A stretch of DNA of 11,169 nt from an uncultured Gemmatimonadota bacterium (GTDB taxonomy: Bacteria > Gemmatimonadota > Gemmatimonadetes > Longimicrobiales > Gaopeijiaceae). Both the position numbers and the translations under genes were made by a program. This document shows, in pieces, positions 1 through 5,956 of the stretch. Each line of letters starts with the position of its first letter. Within the stretch, counting starts at the first letter, position 1. The stretch is taken from assembly GCA_937136445.1 (NCBI GenBank), contig CAKZOQ010000402.1, positions 1-11,169 of the forward strand, in the 5' to 3' direction. The notes below the pieces were generated by a model that was given only the letters and a program-made list of their open reading frames with translations, had not been told where the DNA came from and did not search any database.

Positions 1-295
1 CTCCCGAGAGGAGCGTCGAGGAGCGGATTCGGAGTACGGCACCGGACATGGGATCTCCTGCGCTGGGCATGCGGCATCTTGAAGAGGGCCCACGTGCGGG
101 CCCCCGCGTGGTCGAGGAAGGTCGAATATGCTACGCCGCCGATGCGGACTACAAGCGATTTCTCCAGGCGAGTTCTTTCGGGTGGTGGGCGCGGGGTACC
201 ATGGACGTGAGCGGCATTCTTCCCGACCCTTCTCTGGCGTTTCATCGCCCCCACCCCGCCCCTCGAGGGCTCTCCGGCGACCCACCACCCGGCCC
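1..295. other. Left-edge stretch without a recognised gene
   Basis: No gene is recognised in these 295 bases. One plus-strand frame stays open from the left edge across this stretch into the next gene, but its translation is rich in Gly, Pro and Arg and resembles no family I know, so I treat it as chance openness in GC-rich DNA. A short inverted repeat (GGGCCC at 86-91 and 98-103, six-base loop) has no T-run and is not a convincing terminator. The promoter of the gene at 296 probably lies here, but I cannot point to one. Confidence 0.3.
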
Positions 296-784
296 ATGGA
301 CACCTTCGCGCTGGACCTTCAGGAGGACCCGGACCGCCCAGACGGCGCCGGCATGCTCCTGCCTCGGATCAATGGAGAGGACCTCATCGACCAGATCCGG
401 CAGCTGGAAATGGCCGCCGGGAAGGGAAGGCTGGCCGGGGCCTACGCAGGGATCCGGCGGAGCAACCTCCGGTCGGTGCGGTCCCACTTCCTCGGGTCGC
501 CCTCCCCGGTCCACGAGCGGGAGGACGGGAAGATCCCGGTGCTGGGATGCGCCTGCGGCATCGTGGCCTGTTGGCCGCTGCACGTGCGGGTGACGGTCGC
601 CCACGACGTCGTCACCTGGGACGGGTTCGATCCGCCCTTCCACCGGGATCCTTCGGGGGAGGTGTTCCGCCGATACGACGCTTTCGGGCCCTTCCGGTTC
701 GACCGGGACCGCTACGAGGCGGAGCTGGCGAGATTCACCGATCGCGGGGCGACGCGCACCCCCATCGGTCGACCGAGCGACTGA
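296..784 (+). CDS. Small CxC-motif hypothetical protein (162 aa)
   Basis: This is an uncharacterised soluble protein of 162 residues with no signal peptide or membrane segment. It resembles hypothetical proteins, which I recall from actinobacteria and other high-GC bacteria, with a core like 'LGC-CG---CWPL--RV' followed by a WD/F segment and a closing 'GPF-FDR--Y'. Here the core is PVLGCACGIVACWPLHVRVT at residues 81-100 (Cys85, Cys87, Cys92), then VTWDGFDPP (106-114) and FGPFRFDRDRYEAEL (130-144). The three clustered cysteines could bind a metal, but that is inference. The ATG at 296 was chosen because the sequence before it is low-complexity and the conserved part starts near residue 21. 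No Shine-Dalgarno sequence is visible, and the ATG at 353 is a possible shorter start. The gene ends 21 bases before the convergent gene at 806. Function is unknown. Confidence 0.7.
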   Translation: MDTFALDLQEDPDRPDGAGMLLPRINGEDLIDQIRQLEMAAGKGRLAGAYAGIRRSNLRSVRSHFLGSPSPVHEREDGKIPVLGCACGIVACWPLHVRVTVAHDVVTWDGFDPPFHRDPSGEVFRRYDAFGPFRFDRDRYEAELARFTDRGATRTPIGRPSD

Positions 785-805
785 GCCCCACCTCCGTGAG
801 GACCC

Positions 806-1180
806 TCATCCCCCCTCGTCCTCCTGCTCCAGCAGCTTCTTCGGGACGCTCATCCGCCACCCGTCGCGAAGGAGCCGGGCGAGTTGGTCCCAGTCGGTGG
901 CGTCGTCCAGGTAGACACCGATCCAGCCCTTCCCACCCACGTAGGGTGGCACGAAGAAACGGTCGGGATCGCTCCCCACCAAGAGGTCCTGGTTCACCGG
1001 TTCCGCCCTGACCCAGGCGCTGGGGCGCCCCTCTGCTCCGTACCCGTCGGGCGCCGAGTAGGTAGCGAACATCGTCTTCACCCGGAAGGTCGGCGCGCCC
1101 CAGGCTTCCACCTCCCTGGCCTCGGGGAGGGCCAGACAGAGCGACCGGAGCCGGTCCAGGAACTCGGGAGAGGAAGGCAT
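806..1180 (-). CDS. MmcQ/YjbR family protein (124 aa)
   Basis: This is a small cytoplasmic protein of the MmcQ/YjbR fold (CyaY-like), a family often annotated as DNA-binding although the cellular role of most members is unknown. The family pattern runs the full length: an N-terminal helix with LRSLCLALPEAREVEAWGAP (residues 11-30), the strand TFRVKTMFATYS (31-42), a lysine-rich helix replaced here by PVNQDLLVGSDPDRFFVPPY (61-80), then GGKGWIGVYLDD (82-93) and the closing helix WDQLARLLRDGWRMSVPKKL (97-116). At 124 residues it has the family's normal length. The ATG at 1180 is preceded by GGAG (1186-1189) five bases upstream; longer starts would only add an arginine-rich leader. The roughly 200 bases upstream hold no gene and presumably its promoter. 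Confidence 0.88.
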   Translation of the reverse strand: MPSSPEFLDRLRSLCLALPEAREVEAWGAPTFRVKTMFATYSAPDGYGAEGRPSAWVRAEPVNQDLLVGSDPDRFFVPPYVGGKGWIGVYLDDATDWDQLARLLRDGWRMSVPKKLLEQEDEGG

Positions 1181-1384
1181 GAGAGCTCCATGGGAACGGT
1201 CGAATGCGGCATCCATCGGATGGCCCGTAGGATAACGCCCGAGGGATCCTCGGCGTGAGGAACCCCGTCGGCCTTCCGACAAGGACCGGGGACTCAGGGC
1301 GAACATCTTCCTCCTCCGCCTGGTGCTTGGGGCACGGCGGCCGCGCCTCGCGCAATGCCTCGGGCGCCCCCCCTCCCTCGCTCA

Positions 1385-1649
1385 CTACCACTGCCCGTAC
1401 AGGCGTTTGATCCAAGCCAGCTTGCCGGCAGGATCGGCCCGAAGATCTCCTCCTCCATCACGGGATCGTCCCAGCCCACATTCGTCATGATCGTCGGCTC
1501 GATGGTACGCTCGTCGCGGTCTCGCCCTCCACCGATCAGGACCTGGTCGGGCTCCAGCAGGTCCTGCAGCCGGTCCAGGTTGCGCTCGTCGATGATGCGC
1601 ACGTAGTTGCCGGCCTTCGGGATCGTGCCCAGCGCCCCCACGGAGAGGA
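1385..1649 (-). pseudogene. Aldehyde dehydrogenase remnant (middle part joined to last codons)
   Basis: This is a decayed fragment of a class-3-like aldehyde dehydrogenase. One frame reads GNYVRIIDERNLDRLQDLL, then a stretch ending MTNVGWDDPVMEEEIFGPIL, the conserved EEIFGP region. It switches to another frame for KLAWIKRLYGQW and a TAG stop at 1385-1387. Compared with the better-preserved gene at the right edge (10721-11169), 316 bases are missing at the join (1425-1426). Both sides share the dinucleotide CC there, and 316 is not a multiple of three, which explains the frame change. Everything upstream of the middle domain, including the catalytic Cys and Glu, is also missing, because the truncated DUF429 gene lies there instead. 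Similarity to the family fades out at about 1620; the remaining bases up to 1649 match nothing I know. It cannot encode an active enzyme. Confidence 0.82.
1425..1514. repeat. 90-bp exact direct repeat, left copy
   Basis: These bases are identical to 11080-11169. They encode the EEIFGP part of the aldehyde dehydrogenase. On the left the match stops exactly at the deletion junction in the remnant gene (1424 is G, while 11079 is A). On the right it runs to the end of the window, so its true length is unknown. Confidence 0.97.
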
Positions 1650-2072
1650 TCAGTCCGGTTCCCAGGCCAGGGGAATCCGCTCTCCGGTTCGTTCCCGGAG
1701 GCGATGGAGGAGCGACAGGGCGGCATGCGCCGTCCGGGCGATCCGGTCCGCTCCGACGTCCAGGGGCTGCTTTCCGACGCGGGACCGAATGAATCGATCC
1801 GTCCGCCTCCGAAAGAGCGCGTGGGCATCGTCGGCGAGAACCCGGCCGGCGTAGTGGTCCACGAGGGAGCGGGATAGAGCATCGGGCCACCCGAGTGGGG
1901 CATCCATGGCGATGAGGCACGGCTCCTCCCCCTCGATCCATTCGACCAGGCGATCCTCCGTGGCCGGTCCGCCCATCTCCACGGCTTCGAGCGCCACCCC
2001 GTCTCGGTAGCTTCCTCGAGCGATCCCCACGTTCCGGTACTGCGTCGCGCAGTCGATTCCGATGAGGATCAC
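1650..2072 (-). CDS. DUF429 family protein, C-terminally truncated (140 aa)
   Basis: This is the N-terminal part of a DUF429 protein, a family with an RNase H-like fold and predicted nuclease activity whose role is unknown. Visible hallmarks are the N-terminal strand ILIGIDCAT (residues 2-10, Asp7), IAMDAPLGWP (54-63, Asp57) and FRRRTDRFIRSRVGKQPLDV (87-106) followed by GADRIARTAHAALSLL (107-122). Family members usually continue for about another 100 residues, including a segment like 'IEVYPAAT' soon after 'PLAW-P'. Here the frame stops at TGA right after RIPLAWEPD and runs into unrelated sequence and the aldehyde dehydrogenase remnant. The GTG start at 2072 overlaps the TGA of the upstream dehalogenase gene (shared bases 2069-2072), which suggests translational coupling. 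The gene is probably a broken, non-functional copy, though a folded short product cannot be excluded. Confidence 0.78.
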   Translation of the reverse strand: MILIGIDCATQYRNVGIARGSYRDGVALEAVEMGGPATEDRLVEWIEGEEPCLIAMDAPLGWPDALSRSLVDHYAGRVLADDAHALFRRRTDRFIRSRVGKQPLDVGADRIARTAHAALSLLHRLRERTGERIPLAWEPD

Positions 2073-2791
2073 ATCGCATCCGCCATCGCAGCGAGCGAGG
2101 GAAAGGTGAGGTCCACCTCCGGTCGGGACTCGACCCGCGCGGTCGCCCCCCACGACCCGCCGTGGGTCAGACCCTGCCGATCGATCCAGGCGCAGGCCAG
2201 TCCCATCTCCTTCGCCGGGACGTGATCGTGAAAGAGGCTCTGCGCCGTATGAAGGACCTCGCCCGCCGCCACCTGGTGGCTCTCCCTCAGCCGATCCAGC
2301 ATGTAGCGGAAATTGTCCAACGACGGCTTGTACGACCCGATGTCCTCGGCTGTGTAGACCGCGTCGAAGGTCACCCCGAGCTTCCGGTTCGAGGCCGCGA
2401 AGCCCGCCCGACTCACATTCGAGAGGATCACCAGCTTGTGGGTCTCCTTCAGGCGTCGCAACGCATCGGCCGAATCGGGAAAGGCGGGCCAATGGCGTAC
2501 GGAGTTCCCGAAGGCCTGATCCAGTGTCCGGTCGGTCTCGAGATCGAAGCGGTCGGCGAAGGCACGATGCACCCCGGCCAGCACGGCCTCGTAGACACGC
2601 TCTGGAAACGAGGCCTCGTGGCGGCTCTCGATCTCGGCGAACGCTTCCAGGGCCTCGCTTCTCCGGACCCGCGAGCACTCGTTGGACCAGAGAAGGGGCT
2701 GAAGGGCATCCCAGATGCCCTGCTCCCAATCGATCAGGGTCCCGTAGCAGTCGAAGGTCAGGACGGAGAATTCGGTCCGTGGCTGCGTCAC
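2069..2791 (-). CDS. Haloacid dehalogenase, type II (HAD superfamily, 240 aa)
   Basis: This is a cytoplasmic HAD hydrolase of the (S)-2-haloacid dehalogenase type, which would replace the halogen of a 2-haloalkanoic acid with hydroxyl. Annotated members of this subgroup often have unproven substrates. Motif I is LTFDCYGTLIDWE with nucleophile Asp14; it lacks the second Asp of phosphatase-type HADs, as expected for dehalogenases. Motif II is VILSNVS (Ser124, Asn125), motif III is GSYKPS (Lys155), and motif IV is HTAQSLFHDHVPAKEMGL (181-198, Asp189), a segment very typical of dehalogenases. The length of 240 residues is normal. The start is the GTG at 2791, supported by GGAGG eight bases upstream; a nearby ATG runs straight into a stop. 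It lies 226 bases downstream of the aldo/keto reductase on the same strand and overlaps the DUF429 gene, so the last two are probably cotranscribed. Confidence 0.92.
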   Translation of the reverse strand: MTQPRTEFSVLTFDCYGTLIDWEQGIWDALQPLLWSNECSRVRRSEALEAFAEIESRHEASFPERVYEAVLAGVHRAFADRFDLETDRTLDQAFGNSVRHWPAFPDSADALRRLKETHKLVILSNVSRAGFAASNRKLGVTFDAVYTAEDIGSYKPSLDNFRYMLDRLRESHQVAAGEVLHTAQSLFHDHVPAKEMGLACAWIDRQGLTHGGSWGATARVESRPEVDLTFPSLAAMADAM

Positions 2792-2799
2792 GTCATCAC

Positions 2800-2804
2800 C
2801 CTCC
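2800..2804 (-). promoter_or_regulatory. Ribosome binding site deciding the GTG start of the dehalogenase
   Basis: The minus strand reads GGAGG eight bases before the GTG at 2791-2789. This is the strongest Shine-Dalgarno sequence on the left half of the window and is the reason for calling the GTG rather than an upstream codon. Confidence 0.7.
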
Positions 2805-3017
2805 GGGTGGGCACTCGAGGATCCTCGCCCCCCGCGACTTCGGTGGATCGGGACCCGGCGGAAGAAGGGTACGAGGAAGACGCGAGGTGCGACACCCGGC
2901 GCGGCGCGGTTCACCCTCGGGGCTTTCGCCCCGGCGGATCGTGACGACGCACCCGAAGGTGGCAAGGCCTGCCGGCACCGTCCGCAGGAGGGCTGGCGGC
3001 ACCCCCGCGGGCCGGGC

Positions 3018-3956
3018 TCAACCGGTCCTCGCCACCCGCCGCGTGATCCGGTCCACGGTCGCCCGCTCCTCGTCGGTGAGCTGCCAGCCGGCAGCCCCTG
3101 CGTTGCTCCGGACCTGCTCGGGCTTCGTGGCACCTGCGATGACGCTCGCCACGGGGCCGTGGGCCAGGAGCCACGAGAAGGCGAGCTCCAGGAGGGAGTG
3201 GCCGCGCTCCCGGGAGAAGTCGATGAGACGCTCGACGACGTCGAGGTTCTTCTCGGTGAGGAGCTGCTCGCCCATCCCGTCGAAGTGGCTGCCTTCCCGA
3301 CCGCCCAGGCGGGATCCCTCCGGCACGTCGTCCCTCCGGTACTTGCCCGTGAGCAGACCGCTCTTCAGGGGAAAGTAGGGCACGAAGGCCACGTCCAGGT
3401 CGCGGCAGGCATCCAAAACGCCGTGTTCGGGCTCGCGATGAAGGAGGCTGTACTCGTTCTGGACGGCATCGAAGCGAGCCTCCCCCGCCGCATCGTCGGC
3501 CTCGCGGAGCTGGTCGGCGTCGACGTTGGAGCAGGCGAACGCGCGGATCTTCCCCGCCTCCTTCAGTTCGGCCAGCGCCCCGATGGTCTCGGCCACCGGC
3601 GTCGCTGGATCGGGCTTGTGCTGGTAGTACAGGTCGATGCGGTCGGTGCCGAGCCGCTGGAGGCTCGCCTCGCACGCCTCCTCCACATATTCGGGCGCCC
3701 CTCCACCCTCGTCCTTGTTCCAGCCGAACTTGGAGGCGATGAGTACCTGGTCCCGGCGGTCGCCAAGCGCCTTGCCCAGGAACCGCTCACTCGCGCCGTC
3801 TCCATAGACGTCGGCCGTATCGAACAGGGTGATGCCGGCGTGGAGGGCGGCCTCCACGACCTCCCGGGACTCATCATCGTCGATGTGCCAGCCGAAGTTG
3901 TTGCAGCCGAGGCCTACGGTGGAGGCGGAAAGGCTGCCGATGGAACGTGTCTTCAT
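3018..3956 (-). CDS. Aldo/keto reductase (312 aa)
   Basis: This is an NAD(P)H-dependent aldo/keto reductase, a cytoplasmic TIM-barrel enzyme that reduces aldehydes or ketones; its substrate cannot be read from the sequence. The catalytic tetrad is visible: Asp46 and Tyr51 in LFDTADVYGDGASE, Lys76 in ASKFGWN, and His113 in YYQHKPDP. Further family marks are GLGCNNFGW (residues 16-24), IRAFACSNVDADQL after the barrel's fifth strand, QNEYSLLHRE, FVPYFPLKSGLLTGKY, and the cofactor-binding C-terminal SVIAGATKPEQVRSN. The length is normal for the family. The ATG at 3956 begins MKTRSIG, a standard AKR start; no clear Shine-Dalgarno sequence precedes it, and upstream in-frame codons give a Pro-rich leader unlike the family. 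The dehalogenase lies downstream on the same strand, separated by 226 bases in which I find no gene. Confidence 0.95.
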   Translation of the reverse strand: MKTRSIGSLSASTVGLGCNNFGWHIDDDESREVVEAALHAGITLFDTADVYGDGASERFLGKALGDRRDQVLIASKFGWNKDEGGGAPEYVEEACEASLQRLGTDRIDLYYQHKPDPATPVAETIGALAELKEAGKIRAFACSNVDADQLREADDAAGEARFDAVQNEYSLLHREPEHGVLDACRDLDVAFVPYFPLKSGLLTGKYRRDDVPEGSRLGGREGSHFDGMGEQLLTEKNLDVVERLIDFSRERGHSLLELAFSWLLAHGPVASVIAGATKPEQVRSNAGAAGWQLTDEERATVDRITRRVARTG

Positions 3957-4145
3957 GGTAGCCGGGGGTCCGGGGAACGGTCGGATCGGAAGGAGGGTGG
4001 TCGGCGCAGGGCCGAGGCCTTCCCGGGGAGTCTCGAACTTCAAGGTACATGCCAGGCGGGGCGAGGTCGGCGGGGATCCTCCACCCACGGTGCGCCCCAC
4101 ACCCGCTCGAGCCGTGGCTCCTCTGGGAGGAGACCCCGGTCACCG

Positions 4146-4361
4146 TCAGAAGGCGAGCACCTTGGTCACCTTGAGCGACAGGAATCGTTCCACCGGCCGC
4201 ATTCGTTCGCGGTTGCGGCGCTCGGTGAACACGGATTGATCTCCTTGATCCAGGCCGGGCCCGGACGGTGGTGCACACCCATGGTGGCGTACCCGGTCCG
4301 CACACCCGACCGGAGGGACGAAGCCCACGCGTGGCACGAAGGCGTCCCCCACGTGCTTCAC
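4146..4361 (-). pseudogene. C-terminal remnant of a DUF5916-like outer-membrane barrel protein
   Basis: Read in one frame, the minus strand gives GDAFVPRVGFVP. One extra base then moves it to RSGVRTGYATMGVHHRPGPA and WIKEINP, after which the first frame resumes as VFTERRNRERMRPVERF and SLKVTKVLAF before TGA (4146-4148). Put together this resembles the C-terminal end of DUF5916 proteins, as I remember them: 'GD-F---GF-PR-G', 'RP---W-REI-P', and a last barrel strand 'ERR------ERA---KVTKLL-F' ending in an aromatic residue. The join after WIKEINP lacks the long stretch of barrel strands expected there, so an internal deletion is likely in addition to the one-base shift. No start or N-terminal domain exists upstream. 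The rest of the stretch between 3957 and 4462 holds nothing else I recognise. The family assignment is from memory of motifs and is moderately sure. Confidence 0.5.
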
Positions 4362-4426
4362 GCCCGCGGCGCACCTCCGGCTGGTACCGACCGCCTCGGG
4401 CGAGCTCGAGCGGTCGTCCCGTGAGG

Positions 4427-4456
4427 TTGCGGGGGCCCGGGGCGGCATCCTAGGCT
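4427..4456 (+). promoter_or_regulatory. Possible promoter placing transcription start at the OmpA gene's ATG
   Basis: TTGCGG (4427-4432) and TAGGCT (4451-4456), separated by 18 bases, are weak matches to the -35 and -10 boxes of a primary sigma factor. Transcription would start about seven bases after the -10 box, which is the ATG at 4463. No Shine-Dalgarno sequence precedes that ATG, so a leaderless mRNA would be consistent. In DNA this GC-rich the match could be chance. Confidence 0.3.
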
Positions 4457-4462
4457 GACGCC

Positions 4463-5701
4463 ATGGACTGGAAGATCCCCCTCCACAGCGTCGGTGTCCT
4501 GTTCCTGGCCACGGCTCTCCGTGCCACCGCACCCCCACAGGAGCTTCCCGGAGACGACCTCCTGAGCTACGCCCGAGGGGTGCTCTTCGTCTCCCAGACC
4601 GGCCTCGCGTCGGGCAGCGCCGGCACCGCCCTGACCGCCATCGACGGGGATCCATACCGCATGGTCCTGATGAACGACGGGCAGGGGCCGGTGGAATTCG
4701 TCTACAAGCTTCCCGCTACCACGCGGTTCGAGCGCTTCGGCGTGCCCCGGGTGATGGAGGCGCCCGGCAACACCACATTCGTTCGCTCGGTGGAGGTGTC
4801 GGGGTCCCCGGACGGACCCGATGGGGGATTTCGGCCCCTGGCGGCGTTCGAACTGGAGACCCACGCCACGGAGGATGAGACGACCACGGTTGCCGTCGAC
4901 TCCATCGTACCGGTGCGATGGGTACGGGTCCGCTTCGACGGGGGGATCCTCATCGAGCCCGGTGACGAGGGACGCACGGTGGTATGGTTCAGCGAACTCA
5001 TGGGGTACGGAGAGCAGGAGCCTCAGACCATGTCCACGGCCTTCGACGGCCGCTGGGAACTCCGTCTGACCGAGCGCCAGGATCTCAGGGGGGACCCCCT
5101 GGAGCTTCATCAGAACGGTACCACCATCACCGGATGCGTGGGTACGATCCGCTTCCAGGGCACCGTCAACGGCCGGGTGGCCCGGGTCTCGGGCGAGGAC
5201 CCCGCCACGGGACGTACCGGAGCCTTGATCCTGGTGGCCGACGATGACGGCTCCATCAACGCCTCGGTGGCGGCGAACCGGGGCCGCTTCAATGCACGCA
5301 CCGCAGTCGATGTCCCCGACCCCGAGGGGTGCGGCGCGGAGCCGCCTCCGGCCCCTGTGGTGTGTGGCACCGACGTGTATGTGAACTTCGCCTTCGACTC
5401 GGCGGTGATCCGGCCGGAGAGCGAGCCGGTCATTGCCGACCTGTACGATCGGCTGGCGCGTGAAGACGCTCGGCGGGTCTCGGTGGTCGGGCACACCTCG
5501 ACGGAAGGATCCGAGGACTACAACCTCGACCTCTCCCTTCGGCGCGCGCAGGCGGTGGTCGACGCGGTGGTGGCCTTGGGGCTCGACGCGGCTCGCATGT
5601 CGGCTGACGGCGTCGGTGCAGCCCAGCCATTGATCTCGCCAGACGACAACGAGTCGGCCAGGGAGCTCAATCGACGGGTACGGGTGACCTGCGGCAGTTG
5701 A
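4463..5701 (+). CDS. Secreted OmpA-family protein with discoidin-like N-terminal region (412 aa)
   Basis: This is a periplasmic or outer-membrane-associated protein that probably anchors to peptidoglycan through its C-terminus. Residues 1-23 form a short signal-peptide-like segment (SVGVLFLATALRATA). Residues about 36-182 form a beta-rich domain containing AIDGDPYRMVLMNDG and VRWVRVRFDGG, resembling discoidin/F5-F8-type folds; this is inference. Residues 193-285 (FDGRWELRLTERQ, HQNGTTITGCVG) look like a small lipocalin-like beta domain. Residues 303-410 are a clear OmpA C-terminal domain: VYVNFAFDSAVIRPES, VVGHTSTEGSEDYNLDLSLR, then RAQAVVDAV and NRRVRV. The conserved peptidoglycan-contacting Arg is present (Arg361), but the usual Asp of 'GHTD' is Ser346, with Glu348 two residues later. 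No transmembrane barrel is seen, unlike classical OmpA. The DUF4157 gene follows on the same strand after 255 bases. Confidence 0.88.
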   Translation: MDWKIPLHSVGVLFLATALRATAPPQELPGDDLLSYARGVLFVSQTGLASGSAGTALTAIDGDPYRMVLMNDGQGPVEFVYKLPATTRFERFGVPRVMEAPGNTTFVRSVEVSGSPDGPDGGFRPLAAFELETHATEDETTTVAVDSIVPVRWVRVRFDGGILIEPGDEGRTVVWFSELMGYGEQEPQTMSTAFDGRWELRLTERQDLRGDPLELHQNGTTITGCVGTIRFQGTVNGRVARVSGEDPATGRTGALILVADDDGSINASVAANRGRFNARTAVDVPDPEGCGAEPPPAPVVCGTDVYVNFAFDSAVIRPESEPVIADLYDRLAREDARRVSVVGHTSTEGSEDYNLDLSLRRAQAVVDAVVALGLDAARMSADGVGAAQPLISPDDNESARELNRRVRVTCGS

Positions 5702-5956
5702 AGCACGCAGGCACACGCAGTGCGGTGGACCTGATGGCAATCCATCGTCGCTGCCGGCGAGATCGACATGTCGGAGGACGAGGCACCTGGATCAGCCTAC
5801 GGCCAGGGACGTGGAATGCCGATGACGCCGGCTCGCAGCTCCGGGAGCTCACCGAGCGTCAGATCGCCTTCCGGCGGCCGACGTCGGCACATTGCGTCGC
5901 ATGGGCGGCCGGCTTCAGATTCGGCGGTCCGTCTGCTCTCTAGGTAGGAGATCACC
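5702..5956 (+). other. Gap between the OmpA-family and DUF4157 genes, with a ribosome binding site at its end
   Basis: No convincing gene lies here. A plus-strand frame opens with TTG overlapping the OmpA stop codon and ends at 5943, but its 81 residues are Arg-rich and match nothing I know. The one clear element is AGGAG at 5946-5950, six bases before the ATG at 5957. I see no hairpin with a T-run, so readthrough from the OmpA-family gene is possible. Confidence 0.4.

Noticed and set aside
86..103. GGGCCC...GGGCCC inverted repeat near the left edge
   Set aside because: GGGCCC is itself palindromic and frequent in GC-rich DNA; there is no T-run and no gene context for a terminator.
2918..2933. 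CGGGGC/GCCCCG hairpin between the aldo/keto reductase and dehalogenase genes
   Set aside because: The stem is only six bases and no T-run follows on either strand, so it is not a convincing terminator.
2796..3002. 68-codon minus-strand frame in the gap upstream of the dehalogenase
   Set aside because: It is Pro/Arg-rich, without a ribosome binding site or family resemblance, and it overlaps the dehalogenase's own ribosome binding site region.
3159..4424. Plus-strand open frame of 421 codons opposite the aldo/keto reductase
   Set aside because: It mirrors the codons of the reductase, which has an intact catalytic tetrad; the opposite translation resembles no family.
4358..5740. Minus-strand open frame of 460 codons opposite the OmpA-family gene
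   Set aside because: The plus-strand gene has a signal peptide and a clear OmpA domain; the minus frame has a His/Gly/Arg-rich composition typical of an antisense shadow.
5698..5943. 81-codon plus-strand frame starting TTG over the OmpA stop codon
   Set aside because: It has an attractive stop/start overlap, but no Shine-Dalgarno sequence, no recognisable motif and an Arg-rich composition. I cannot support it as a gene.
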